Positions 15,285 through 24,720 of a stretch of 24,907 nucleotides of DNA are shown in pieces (positions within the stretch are counted from its first letter, which is position 1; every line of letters begins with the position of its first letter). This DNA is from DATFLS01 sp964413425. GTDB taxonomy: Bacteria > Fidelibacterota > JAANXI01. Under the pieces are notes generated by a model. The model saw nothing but the letters and a program-made list of their open reading frames with translations, ran no database searches and was not told where the DNA came from. The stretch covers positions 1-24,907 of the forward strand of contig CAYPST010000060.1 in the NCBI GenBank assembly GCA_964413425.1. The letters are read 5' to 3'. Made by a program: the position numbers and the translations under genes.

Positions 15285-18137
15285 TCAGATCTCGTAGTCT
15301 TCCGGATAGAGTACGGCGATTACTGAATGGTCTTCATTGAAATAACGTTGTGCCGCTTTTCGGATGTCCTCTGTGGTGAGGTTTCGCACCAGATCATCGT
15401 ATTTGTAAATGGTCCGGGGATCTTCCCCGTGGTCGTAATAGAATTCGAGATGATTCAGCCAGAATCCGTTCTCCTGCAGACTGGTTTGCCGGGAGCGCCG
15501 GTGGATTTCTTTCACTTTGGACAGATACTCCTCGGTGGTTCCTGCGGTTTTCAGGCTGTCAATCTGTTGCTTCACAACCTGGGTGAGTTCTTCCACCCGG
15601 TCCGGATTGCAGCCGAAGCTGATATTGATCCGGTAGTCCTGGACAGGGCGCTCTGAAACGCTCGCACCGATCCCGACGCCATACGTGCCCCCCAGATCCT
15701 CACGCAACACCTCCCGGAGTTTAATGCGCAGCACATCAACCATGGCGTTGATCAGATATCGATTTTCCCGGGACCAGTCGAAAGGACCGGTAAACACCAT
15801 CTGGACCCGGCTTTTCGGTTCCAGTCCTTTTTTTACCCGAGTCTGGATGTGTTCGTCGGCATATCGCATCCCGGTATCTTTCCATTGCTCTTCCCCGGGG
15901 AGGTCCGGCAGGGCGCCGAGATAGGATTCCACCAGCGGCCGGATGTTCTCCGGTGCGAAATTCCCCACAAAAATAAAGGTGAAGTCACCGGCATCAGCAA
16001 ATCGATCCGTATAAATTTCCAATGATTTCCGCATGTCCATTTCTTTCAGCATCTTCATGGACCAGGGGCGCGCGCGGTAGTGGTTTTGATACAGGATTTG
16101 CTGCAGGGTATCACTCAGGGCAGTCTCCGGCCGGGCGTTCCGGTTTTCGAGGTATCCTTCCATCTGTGACCGATAGGAGAGATAGGCGGACGAGTCAATC
16201 CGTGGAGAAGAGCAATAGAGATAAATCAGCTGAAACAGCGTTTCGATATCGTCCGGAGAAGCTCTCCCGGATAAACCCTCGTGTAACTCGCTGATATACG
16301 GCTGCACGTTGACGACTTTATCGGCAAGCAATTTTTCGAGCTCTACCTTGGTGTATTTGCCGACCCCGGCATTGGTCACAACCCCAACCGCAGTTTGCCC
16401 GGCTACATAAGTCGAGTCGGGCACCTGGGATAATCCCCCGGGACTGAACGCCGTAAACCGGATTTCATCGTTCTTGAAATCGGTGGGTTTCAACACCACC
16501 CGGATGCCGTTGGCGAGCCTCCATTCGGTGACGCCAAGTGTGTCGATGGAATTTTCCGAGACCACCGGAGAAGGCGCAGGCGGTTCGTCCAGCAGCTGCT
16601 GTCCGGCCAGAGTGTCCTGATACGCGGTAATCTCCTGCTCTTCCACAGCATTCAACACCGCCAGCAGATCGTCTTCCGTGGGTTTGCGGACGCCTCCTTT
16701 CTCCGGGAGGCTGGCCAGAATCACCCGGTTCGTTTCAGTAATCCATTGATCTGCAAGGGTATTGACCTCCTCGAGCGTAATCGTCGGAATGTAGCGATTA
16801 TAAATTTCATACTCGAATTCGATACCGGGAATCGGTTCCTCATACAGGAAATTCCGGATGTACTCAGAGGCGTACCGGCCGGATTCGGTTTTATCCCGTT
16901 CGTTGTATGCCTGTTCGATATTTCTCAGCATGGCTTTCTTTTCGCGTTCCAGTTCCGCGGGAGTGAATCCATGCTGATTGACCCGCTCCGCTTCCGTCAG
17001 CAGCGCGGATAAGCCGCGCTCTATCCCGTTATCCCGGACTACCGCTCCGAGTACATACGTCTCTTTGGACCGGATAAGCCGTCCTTTGGAGGAATAGCCA
17101 TATAAAAACGGCGGATTCGCTTCCTGGCTTAATTCGTCGAGCCGTTTGTTCAACATGCGGTTGTACATATTCTCCGCCAGCATCTGCCGGTAATCCCGAA
17201 TGGTTTCATCCGCGGACACATCGTGTTTATAGTAAACACTGACCGACGAACGGGTGGCTTCCGGATCCGAGGCAATCGCAAACAGGGTTTCTTCATGATC
17301 CGGCACCGGATAGACTGTGCGTTCAGCGGCATCCGGTTTCCGGGGAATGCCGGAAAAATGATCGCGAACGAGCGATTCTATCCACTGCGGATCAAAGTCA
17401 CCGACAGCCACTACTCCCATTAATTCCGGGCGGTACCACTCGTTATAAAAATCGACAAGCGTTTCATGGTGAAAGGTGTCGATGACGTCTTTCTTCCCGA
17501 TGGGCAACCGGTCAGCATACCTGGAGCCGTGAAAGAGTACCGGTAACTGTTCGTCACGCATCCGGGCCTGGGCTCCCCGGCCCAGTCGCCATTCTTCGAT
17601 AATCACTCCCCGCTCTTTCTCGATCTCTGCCGAATCAAAGCTGACATAACGGGCCCAGTCTTCCAGGATCCGGAATCCGGTTTCGACCAGTTCGGTGCTA
17701 TCCGTGGGCAGCTGGAGCATGTAGACAGTCTCATCAAAACCGGTGTAGGCATTAATGTCCGGGCCGAACCGCATTCCGATGGATTCCAGATAGTCGACCA
17801 GTTCCTGCTTTTCAAAGTGTTTCGTTCCGTTAAAGGCCATATGTTCTGCGAAATGCGCCAATCCCTGCTGCTGGTCAGTTTCCAGCACAGAGCCGGCATT
17901 CACCACCAATCGCAATTCGGCCCGCTCCTCCGGTCTCTGGTTGGTCCGGATATAATACTTCACTCCATTCTCCAGGGTCCCGACACTGATTTTCGGATCC
18001 ACCGGGAATTCCTGATCCAGGGTCAGGGGATCAGTTTCCGTTGGGGTCTCAACCTCCATCTGCGGGCGGGGACCACTGCAGCCGAAGGTGAGAAGAATGC
18101 TCACTAAAATTAAGACGAATATATTGGTTCGGTTCAT
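15285..18137 (-). CDS. M16-family zinc metallopeptidase lipoprotein (pitrilysin/PqqL-like)
   Basis: Large zinc peptidase of 950 aa, anchored as a lipoprotein: signal FVLILVSILLTFGC with Cys20. Seen: inverted zinc motif H95-F-A-E-H99 within QQGLAHFAEHMAFNGTKHF; the acidic segment EIEKERGVIIEEW (171-183) that should supply the third ligand; R/Y-type C-terminal motif region near GGTYGVGIGASVSERP. Two N-terminal active-type domains and two C-terminal inactive-type domains fit the length (PqqL-like, about 930 aa). Such proteins degrade peptides in the periplasm or at the outer membrane. GGAT precedes the ATG at 18137 by a few bases. It is alone, with a 153-bp gap to the upstream gene; cotranscription with it is possible. 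Confidence 0.93.
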   Translation of the reverse strand: MNRTNIFVLILVSILLTFGCSGPRPQMEVETPTETDPLTLDQEFPVDPKISVGTLENGVKYYIRTNQRPEERAELRLVVNAGSVLETDQQQGLAHFAEHMAFNGTKHFEKQELVDYLESIGMRFGPDINAYTGFDETVYMLQLPTDSTELVETGFRILEDWARYVSFDSAEIEKERGVIIEEWRLGRGAQARMRDEQLPVLFHGSRYADRLPIGKKDVIDTFHHETLVDFYNEWYRPELMGVVAVGDFDPQWIESLVRDHFSGIPRKPDAAERTVYPVPDHEETLFAIASDPEATRSSVSVYYKHDVSADETIRDYRQMLAENMYNRMLNKRLDELSQEANPPFLYGYSSKGRLIRSKETYVLGAVVRDNGIERGLSALLTEAERVNQHGFTPAELEREKKAMLRNIEQAYNERDKTESGRYASEYIRNFLYEEPIPGIEFEYEIYNRYIPTITLEEVNTLADQWITETNRVILASLPEKGGVRKPTEDDLLAVLNAVEEQEITAYQDTLAGQQLLDEPPAPSPVVSENSIDTLGVTEWRLANGIRVVLKPTDFKNDEIRFTAFSPGGLSQVPDSTYVAGQTAVGVVTNAGVGKYTKVELEKLLADKVVNVQPYISELHEGLSGRASPDDIETLFQLIYLYCSSPRIDSSAYLSYRSQMEGYLENRNARPETALSDTLQQILYQNHYRARPWSMKMLKEMDMRKSLEIYTDRFADAGDFTFIFVGNFAPENIRPLVESYLGALPDLPGEEQWKDTGMRYADEHIQTRVKKGLEPKSRVQMVFTGPFDWSRENRYLINAMVDVLRIKLREVLREDLGGTYGVGIGASVSERPVQDYRINISFGCNPDRVEELTQVVKQQIDSLKTAGTTEEYLSKVKEIHRRSRQTSLQENGFWLNHLEFYYDHGEDPRTIYKYDDLVRNLTTEDIRKAAQRYFNEDHSVIAVLYPEDYEI

Positions 18138-18290
18138 GAATGTATCCTTTTATGTTCTGAAATGACTCTGAATATTATAAGGCAGATACTTTGAAATTGG
18201 AAATTAAAAAAGTGACTCTTATGACAGTGCCTGACATTGGCCTCTGAACGTGCGTGGATACCCACCGGGTTCATTACTGCATTCGTCTAC

Positions 18291-20015
18291 TTATAACCCG
18301 GTTATCCCCCGCAGGAAGTTAAAGGGATCGAATGGCAGCGCCGGTGGTTGATAATGCAGGTATAATCCGATGGTGATGCCATTGGCATCGAATTCGGGGC
18401 GGATCTCACTCCCGCCATTCCACAGTGGAATCGAGTCGTCGTCCACATCAAAGGTCCACACGGGTGATCGCGGGAAGAACTGATAGCCGGCATACCCGCC
18501 GAGATAGAAATCAGGAGAAGCAACATATTCGAGACCCAACTGGAAAATGCCACCGGCCGTCCGGTTTGAGAGAGAGATGGTATGATCAAAAACCTTCTCT
18601 GAAGCCGAAAGCACAGACGCGCCAAGTTTCCCGGAGAGCACAAATCCAAGCCGTTTATAGAAATATTTTTTGGCAAGCCCGAAGTGCAGCTGGTATGCAA
18701 AAGGGATGGTTTTATGGGTGACACCATCCAAGATTTCCATCTCGATAATCATCGGCACGGGACTGAAGGTTCCGCCTATTCCCATCAGGAGCATCGGAAT
18801 GTCCATCCAGCGTCCGATGTGGTAGTTTGCTTCCAGATCCAGCCCGAAGGTGTATTTGTCATAGGCTTCGGAAAATGTAGCCCTCAGAATATCACCCCCG
18901 GACCACGGCCATTGGATACCCACCTCTCCCGGGGTGATATGCATCTGGTATACTCTGGGCCGCAGGACCACATCAATGGGCAATCTGGGATGTTCGATGA
19001 TTGCCATCCCCCTGGCGAAGCGTCCTCCGATAACTGCTGCCGCCTTCGAAAAGGCATAATCATCGTTGGTATTATTCCCGACCGTCACCGTACGAACAAA
19101 ACCGACGCGTTCCATCTCAAGGGTCCCCTCACTATTTTCCTGCTGTTCGCCGATGTAGAACCCGTCGTCGACCATCACCCCTTCTTTTCTCCCCAGGTTA
19201 AATTCCAACCGCGGCCCCTGCACATACTGCACGAACCCGGAGAGTGTAAAATCGGGAATCGACCGGGTCGCCACCTGAAGGTTCCGCGCGAAATTATCGA
19301 TTGCGCTGTACAAGGCGAACTTTTCCCCGTTGAGCATGCGACCTTTATAAGTATACCTGTTGTCCCCCTTTCCCTGGCCCATAGAATATGATTCCTGTTT
19401 CAGGATTGACTCAACCTGCGGCTTCGTTTCCAGGGTTTCCACGTGATACCAGAACAGGCCACCATTGATATGGAATGTGATCGTCCCGTCATCCTTTTCG
19501 AACCGTACTCTGTCGACATAGGGAATATAGATATAAGCGGAGTTCATCACGGTTTCCAGTTGATCCGCAGTGATACCATAACCTTGTGCCTTAGTCGCAA
19601 TAAACTGCTGCTTCTGCTCCTCGGTTACCAGATCCCGCGCCCGGATCTCCATCTGGGTATTTAAGATGTCCACGATAACAGGGACCACCGTTTCGTTCAG
19701 AGCCTGCTCCAGCTCACCTAATGATAACCCCTGCATACGGCGGGCCCTTTTCACAAGATCCCCGGTGATCTCTTGGGGCAATTCGTTAAAATCAAACCGG
19801 GGCATGGCAATGTATTCTTCAACGGTGTTCACCAGATATTCCACTTCATCTCCGTGCAGCTCATACGCTTCGGACCGGGGAATGTAGACCGCGGAGATAT
19901 AGGAAATAGATTTTCGCTCATATCCGGTTTGGAACTGGGGTTCTTGTGCTGTTAACCGTGCAAATCCTGTCAACAAAAAAACGAGAACCATTGTCATGAG
20001 ATACCGTTTACCCAT
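18291..20015 (-). CDS. Secreted protein of unknown function, probable outer-membrane barrel
   Basis: I do not recognise this 574-aa protein. It has a Sec-type signal, YLMTMVLVFLLTGFARLTAQE, cleaved near residue 24. Residues 30-170 look helical and soluble, including repeated acidic/Gln-rich stretches (GLSLGELEQALNETVV, LVTEEQKQQFIATKAQGYG). From about residue 170 the sequence becomes strand-rich with alternating hydrophobic and aromatic residues, for example FGLDLEANYHIGRWMDIP, LGLEYVASPDFYLGGYAGYQFFP and ITIGLYLHYQP, which suits a C-terminal barrel or surface domain. AAGGT lies upstream of ATG 20015; an in-frame ATG six codons on is an alternative. It lies between the peptidase and the YhaN-type gene; a structured repeat at 20045-20158 separates it from the latter. 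Confidence 0.8.
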   Translation of the reverse strand: MGKRYLMTMVLVFLLTGFARLTAQEPQFQTGYERKSISYISAVYIPRSEAYELHGDEVEYLVNTVEEYIAMPRFDFNELPQEITGDLVKRARRMQGLSLGELEQALNETVVPVIVDILNTQMEIRARDLVTEEQKQQFIATKAQGYGITADQLETVMNSAYIYIPYVDRVRFEKDDGTITFHINGGLFWYHVETLETKPQVESILKQESYSMGQGKGDNRYTYKGRMLNGEKFALYSAIDNFARNLQVATRSIPDFTLSGFVQYVQGPRLEFNLGRKEGVMVDDGFYIGEQQENSEGTLEMERVGFVRTVTVGNNTNDDYAFSKAAAVIGGRFARGMAIIEHPRLPIDVVLRPRVYQMHITPGEVGIQWPWSGGDILRATFSEAYDKYTFGLDLEANYHIGRWMDIPMLLMGIGGTFSPVPMIIEMEILDGVTHKTIPFAYQLHFGLAKKYFYKRLGFVLSGKLGASVLSASEKVFDHTISLSNRTAGGIFQLGLEYVASPDFYLGGYAGYQFFPRSPVWTFDVDDDSIPLWNGGSEIRPEFDANGITIGLYLHYQPPALPFDPFNFLRGITGL

Positions 20016-20044
20016 GATGATACCTTATTTGTTTTTTTTGAGCC

Positions 20045-20158
20045 TGTTTAGAAAACGCCCCTGGTGTTGGGAATCATGATAACCCCTGGCTAAAGGCAGG
20101 GGCTACTGGGACTATTTCACGCTCCGGGCCTCCCGAATCTCAGTAGCCCCGGCGTTTA
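20045..20158. repeat. Nested palindromic repeat (REP/MITE-like), with one element end
   Basis: It begins with TGTTTAGAAAACGCC (20045-20059), the same end sequence as the elements at 9.2 and 24.5-24.9 kb. Inside are CCCCTGGC-TAAA-GGCAGGGG (20083-20102, one mismatch from perfect), GGGGCTACTG (20099-20108) pairing with CAGTAGCCCC (20141-20150), and outer arms AAACGCC (20053-20059) with GGCGTTT (20151-20157). It lies in the 172-bp gap just past the stop of the YhaN-type gene, so it may serve as a 3' structure. The CCCCTGGCTAAAG palindrome style resembles REP elements mobilised by RAYT-type transposases, none of which is present. Confidence 0.6.
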
Positions 20159-20187
20159 CGGCGCCGTCATTCTCATCTTACTGCCCG

Positions 20188-23067
20188 TCAGGATCGTGTC
20201 AGGTGCTGCACCACCTGATCGTACCCTTCCGCCGCATTGATTCTTCCGTCATCAACGGTCCAGTATTGGATCCCGGTTTCCTGTTCCGCAAGATATTGTA
20301 TGATTTCCGGATGACAGGTCAAGACAAAAATCTGGTTGTGGTCAGCAAGTTCATTTACAATGGCGGCAGCCTGCCGGCGGTGTTGCACATCGAAGTTGAC
20401 CAGGGAATCATCCAGTATCACCGGGAGGGAGGGCATCTCAAAGATACGGCTCAACCGGACAGCCAGAAAGAGCTGTTCCTGGGTCCCCCTGCTCAAAAAG
20501 TCGGTACCGGCGATCTGGGAATCTCCGTTTTTTTGCACCAGAAAATCGGGTCTGTCAAGTTCGTCAGGAGGATAGATCCGGCTGTATTGGTGTGAGGTCA
20601 GTCGTTGAAAAATGTCACTGGCCTTGCCGAGCAGCTCATCGCGGGTTCGATTAAGAAACCGGTCACGCACCTGGTCCAGAATATGCGCCGCAATCCTGTT
20701 AATCGCGTATTCCCGAGCCAGCGGTTCCAGCCGGCTGCGGGCCTGATCGATCTCTTCCTGTGCCCGGTGGAGTTTTTCGGAGGTCGCTAATGCCTCCAGA
20801 GATTGGTTCAACCGAACCTGTTGCTCCCGTGTACGCTTGAGTTCGGATTGCACCTCTGCGATCCGATCGGCGGATTCATCCAGATGCGTCTTCACTTCCT
20901 CTCCGGACAGATATGCGCCATAGGCTTGTTCCAGGAGATCCAGAATTTCCTCCATAGACTCCTTTTCCCGCTCGCTCACCGGCTGGAAGGCCGTTTTCAC
21001 CCGCTCGGAAAAGGCGGTTCGAATGGTGTGTTCCCTCGCTGCTCTTTCTTTCTGCTTCTCTGTCAATTCCCGAAACCATTCTCCCTTTGAGATAAATTCC
21101 TGCAATCCGTGAAGGATATCGTCAGGCCGGGTGAGCGTCTGACTGAGATCCAGCTGCCCTTTCGTATCAAGCAGCAAATCCCGGACCTGCTCTTCCAGCC
21201 GTTCCTTTTGGTTCTGCTTTTCCCGGAGCAATTCCGCCGTATCCAGCCATTCAATCGCCGTTTCCAGTTCGTGGAGAATTCTCTCACTCTCCAGCAATAG
21301 ACCATTTCGGGAAGCAGGAGCTGCCTGCAGGATATCCAGAAGGGATGTGATACCTTCCAGCTCTGCAATGATTTCATGCCTGCGCTGATCGAGTCGACGG
21401 TTCTCGGCCTGCCATTCCCGCACTTCCTGTTTTACGGAAGCGGTATCACGATAATATTCCACCAGAATTTCAGGATCCAGATCCTCCTCCAGCTGCAGCA
21501 TTCTGCGGTATCCATTCAGAGTATCCTCAATTGCTTCGAGCTCTCTCCTATACTCCCGGATCTGATCCTTCAGATTCGTTAACTCCAGGGAGAGCCTGCC
21601 GGCATCCGCCTCCAGCTGGCGCCGCACTCTTCGATCCTCCACCCCAAGAATGAAGGCAATGACGCTGAACAGGATAGTCAGCAGAGCACCGCCGCTCCCG
21701 ACAATGATCCCAATCCAGGGCTCATAATATATCCCGATGACTATTCCGAACGTCAGGAGAAGAGTGGTAATCGCACTGATATACCAATATCGTTTTCCCC
21801 GGGTCTGCTGTCCGGGCTCACGATATTCTTCCGATATCCGCTTCTGCTCCAGACTGAGTCGCTGCTGTTGAACCTGCAATGTTTCAATTCGCTGCACCCT
21901 GTCTTTATAGGCTGTAACCGTCTGCCGGAGCCGGCCAATTTCGATCTGGTCCGTACTGACCGATTCCAGCACCTCAAAGTTCTTTGTCCAGTTTGCATTG
22001 ATGGTACGCATTCGATTGTATAGGTACTGCTCTTTCCGCTGGTGGGCCTGTTGTTCCTCACGTAGAGTATCGATGCGCTGCCGGAGCCCGGACATATTGC
22101 GTTCCCAATGACGGAGTTCCGATTTCACCTCCGGCAGCTGCCGGAAAATCTCCTGCCACGACGCGCCATTGACCAGCACTTTGAATTTTTCTATCAGTCT
22201 GTCATGCTCCTCCAGCACCGCCGGATAATCTTCACGTAACCGGTGTGCAGCGGTCAGTTTTTGTTCCGGAAAATTCTCCAGCAGAGATTGATTCTCCGGA
22301 GTATCAAGAAGAGCGGCCGCTTCCTTCAGCTGGTGGTAACTGTCATAATACTGGTACAAAAAATCCAGGCGATCCCGGCGAAGTTGTTCCTGCCGGTATT
22401 CGGCGCCCAGGTCGCTGATGCGTTGCTCCGTCTCCCGCAGCTCTTGCTGCGCCATTTCATATTCATCTATCTGATGCAGCGCTTCCCGTCGCAGCTGCAG
22501 GGCTTTTTCTATATTTTCGTAATCAGATTTAAACTGCGTTACGGACGGCGTTCCATGCTTCCCGCCGATCCTGGTTGCCTCCTTCTCAAAGCGGCTTCGT
22601 ATCTCCGGAATCACCGCGATTTCCGCCAGACCGGCCCCCAGTAAGATTGACTGCAACCGTTTCGATTCCTTATTGCGTACGCCGGAAGGCAGTCTTCGCA
22701 GTTCATCAAGACTGATGGTAAACAGCTGCTGATAGGTGAATTGATCCATGGGAAAAATGTCTTGCATAGAACGCGGAGGGGCTCCGTTCACCGGAATGAG
22801 TTCGGGCTGGGCATATCCGGTCTTATGAATCCGGTATTGTTCTCCGTCTTTGAGAACGATATCCGCCTCAATCCGGTATTCGTGTACCGGCCGCGGAATT
22901 ACGTCGGTGCGAGGAAACGGGTAACCGAGATACCGGAGGACCTGCATGAAGGTGGTTTTGCCGGCTCTGTTCGGTCCGGCCAGCAGTACTATCCCCCCGG
23001 CTATGTCCTCCATTATTTGATCCCGAAGAATCCCGAATTCTCCAACAGCCAGTCGGCGGATGTTCAT
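20188..23067 (-). CDS. YhaN-type membrane coiled-coil AAA ATPase (Rad50/SbcC-like)
   Basis: The ATPase partner of a DNA-processing nuclease complex. 959 aa, almost the length of Bacillus YhaN. Seen: Walker A GPNRAGKTT (31-39; Arg replaces the usual Glu); long coiled coil about 180-425; two adjacent membrane helices about 428-447 and 451-475; a second coiled coil about 480-830; ABC-type signature LSRGTQEQ (858-865); Walker B PVILDDSLVNFD with D886-D887; switch His919 in LTCH. No CxxC zinc hook occurs between the coils; the membrane hairpin sits where SbcC/Rad50 have it, as in YhaN proteins. The start ATG overlaps the stop of the YhaO-type gene (ATGA, 23064-23067), so translation is coupled. 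Together they probably act in DNA repair or end processing at the membrane. Confidence 0.92.
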   Translation of the reverse strand: MNIRRLAVGEFGILRDQIMEDIAGGIVLLAGPNRAGKTTFMQVLRYLGYPFPRTDVIPRPVHEYRIEADIVLKDGEQYRIHKTGYAQPELIPVNGAPPRSMQDIFPMDQFTYQQLFTISLDELRRLPSGVRNKESKRLQSILLGAGLAEIAVIPEIRSRFEKEATRIGGKHGTPSVTQFKSDYENIEKALQLRREALHQIDEYEMAQQELRETEQRISDLGAEYRQEQLRRDRLDFLYQYYDSYHQLKEAAALLDTPENQSLLENFPEQKLTAAHRLREDYPAVLEEHDRLIEKFKVLVNGASWQEIFRQLPEVKSELRHWERNMSGLRQRIDTLREEQQAHQRKEQYLYNRMRTINANWTKNFEVLESVSTDQIEIGRLRQTVTAYKDRVQRIETLQVQQQRLSLEQKRISEEYREPGQQTRGKRYWYISAITTLLLTFGIVIGIYYEPWIGIIVGSGGALLTILFSVIAFILGVEDRRVRRQLEADAGRLSLELTNLKDQIREYRRELEAIEDTLNGYRRMLQLEEDLDPEILVEYYRDTASVKQEVREWQAENRRLDQRRHEIIAELEGITSLLDILQAAPASRNGLLLESERILHELETAIEWLDTAELLREKQNQKERLEEQVRDLLLDTKGQLDLSQTLTRPDDILHGLQEFISKGEWFRELTEKQKERAAREHTIRTAFSERVKTAFQPVSEREKESMEEILDLLEQAYGAYLSGEEVKTHLDESADRIAEVQSELKRTREQQVRLNQSLEALATSEKLHRAQEEIDQARSRLEPLAREYAINRIAAHILDQVRDRFLNRTRDELLGKASDIFQRLTSHQYSRIYPPDELDRPDFLVQKNGDSQIAGTDFLSRGTQEQLFLAVRLSRIFEMPSLPVILDDSLVNFDVQHRRQAAAIVNELADHNQIFVLTCHPEIIQYLAEQETGIQYWTVDDGRINAAEGYDQVVQHLTRS

Positions 23068-24422
23068 AACTGTTCCCGCTGCTCGAGGATGGCTTCAACA
23101 ATCCGGTGCTTGGCTTCCTCTACAAATTCCATCAGCAAATCGTCCGTCATCAGGAATTTCTCCGGGGCAAGCGACTCCGGGTCTCCGTCCGTTTCCCAGA
23201 TTTCCCCGATGACGTCAAATATCTCCGCCCGGGCATCCTGATCATTATGAAGTGCCGCAATCATCTCTGCGATATCCCGGAACGTATCACTGTCTTCCGC
23301 AAGCTGCTCCAGCGTCGGTATTTCCGGGCTCGTCCGGATGTGCACCGATTCCGTCCAGATAAATGGATATCGGCCTTCCAGTCGTTTTCGAAGTTCATCG
23401 GTGAAGTATTCGGCGGCTTCTGTTCTGTCATCGGTGAGCCGGGCATGAATTTCTCCGTGTCCGGTAATTCGCCACCGGATAATCACGCCATCAACAAGTT
23501 CCGAAAGACGGTTACCATCACTGGGAAAGGAGGCCATTCCGGTGTCGAAAAATTCCTCCACTCTGTCCCCGGCGGCTGATTCCATAACCCTCACTAATTC
23601 GTCAAGTGTTTTCGGAGGCCGGGGACAATCCTGTTCAATCGAAAAAACTTCATTCAGCCAGACAACGGAACCTGTGGGAATACGGGTGACAGTGATTGGT
23701 GACTCCGGTTCCAGTTCAACGAGCAGACAACCTCCCATCCCGGGTTCGCCGATATCTCTTCCCTGGGGGATTCCGGGATAGACAACTGCCGGGAATTCAT
23801 CGGACAGCACTTGCTGGTTGTGAATATGGCCGAGGGCCCAATAATGCATGTCTGACTTCGACTGTAGATCGCCCGTGGTGCAGGGCACATAATTCTTATT
23901 TTGGGCATCCAGGGCACTGTGCAGTATTCCGATATTCCAGAGAGCGGCATCGGGTACGGTGAATCCCGCATACATTTTCCGGCTGTCCGATTTCCCCCGG
24001 TACGATTGCCCCAACACCCTGGCGACCGGTTCACCCTCCTTCTGAACGATTTCCTGCCCCACCTCTTCACTGGGAAACACGGTAACATTGGTTGGTAACG
24101 TCAGTGACTCCTGATGCAAAGCCGTCACAGGATCATGATTGCCGCCGATGAGAAACGCGGGAATATCCTGGTCTTCGAGCCTGTCGAGCTGTTCAACCAG
24201 TACCTGATTGCCCCGGATACTGCGCGAATCAGCATCGAAGACGTCGCCGGCAAACAGCACGAAGTCGACCTCATAATCCAGTGCGGCATCTATGATGCGC
24301 TCTAAGGCGCGAAACGTGGCGTTCTGCAGGTGATCACGAATCGCATCGGATACGGCTCCGATACTTTTCAGTGGGCTCCCCAGATGTAAATCCGCCGTGT
24401 GGAGAAAACGAACCGGTTTCAT
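23064..24422 (-). CDS. YhaO-type metallophosphoesterase nuclease (Mre11/SbcD-like)
   Basis: DNA-repair exonuclease-family calcineurin-like phosphoesterase, 452 aa. Seen: motif I D11-L-H13; motif II GD60 in FAGDVFD; motif III G-N95-H96-D; H168 in GILHS; H199-I-H201 in ALGHIH; all the residues for the two-metal site are kept. The C-terminal 200 residues, acidic and helical, form the partner-binding cap as in Mre11/SbcD-like proteins. It is the first gene of a two-gene operon, overlapping its ATPase partner by 4 bp, the usual yhaO-yhaN arrangement. The ATG at 24422 has no clear Shine-Dalgarno; no other good start exists, since the first motif begins at residue 9. The upstream 485 bp to the window end carries mobile-repeat sequence. 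Confidence 0.92.
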   Translation of the reverse strand: MKPVRFLHTADLHLGSPLKSIGAVSDAIRDHLQNATFRALERIIDAALDYEVDFVLFAGDVFDADSRSIRGNQVLVEQLDRLEDQDIPAFLIGGNHDPVTALHQESLTLPTNVTVFPSEEVGQEIVQKEGEPVARVLGQSYRGKSDSRKMYAGFTVPDAALWNIGILHSALDAQNKNYVPCTTGDLQSKSDMHYWALGHIHNQQVLSDEFPAVVYPGIPQGRDIGEPGMGGCLLVELEPESPITVTRIPTGSVVWLNEVFSIEQDCPRPPKTLDELVRVMESAAGDRVEEFFDTGMASFPSDGNRLSELVDGVIIRWRITGHGEIHARLTDDRTEAAEYFTDELRKRLEGRYPFIWTESVHIRTSPEIPTLEQLAEDSDTFRDIAEMIAALHNDQDARAEIFDVIGEIWETDGDPESLAPEKFLMTDDLLMEFVEEAKHRIVEAILEQREQL

Positions 24423-24581
24423 GAATGATATGCCACTTCGGTTTCAGTGAGATGTTTACTCAAAGTGAGTCTATTTAGAAAACGCGAAGGGTGCCAGGGA
24501 CGCAGAGACCGCCCCGACGAGGAATCCCTCCCGGAAAAAGCAATGCCGAAAAATTTTATCCTGTTTCCCGAAGAAATGTTG

Positions 24582-24598
24582 GCATATAGGGTATATGC
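24582..24598. promoter_or_regulatory. 17-bp palindrome GCATATA-GGG-TATATGC
   Basis: Perfect 7-bp arms around GGG lie in the leader region of the YhaO-type gene. The short spacer fits a DNA-binding dimer better than a stable RNA hairpin. Function inferred only from position. Confidence 0.35.
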
Positions 24599-24720
24599 AG
24601 AATCAATGTAAGCCGGGTTCAACATTTTGTATTTACTTCCTGTTTTCAAACCCTCTCAAAAGTGTTATACGGTAATAATACAGTGCAAGGATTACAATAC
24701 TCTATTTGTCGAACGGAAAG

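Noticed and set aside
20188..24422. Calling the pair sbcC/sbcD
   Set aside because: No zinc hook and the presence of two central membrane helices plus matching lengths favour the YhaN/YhaO type.
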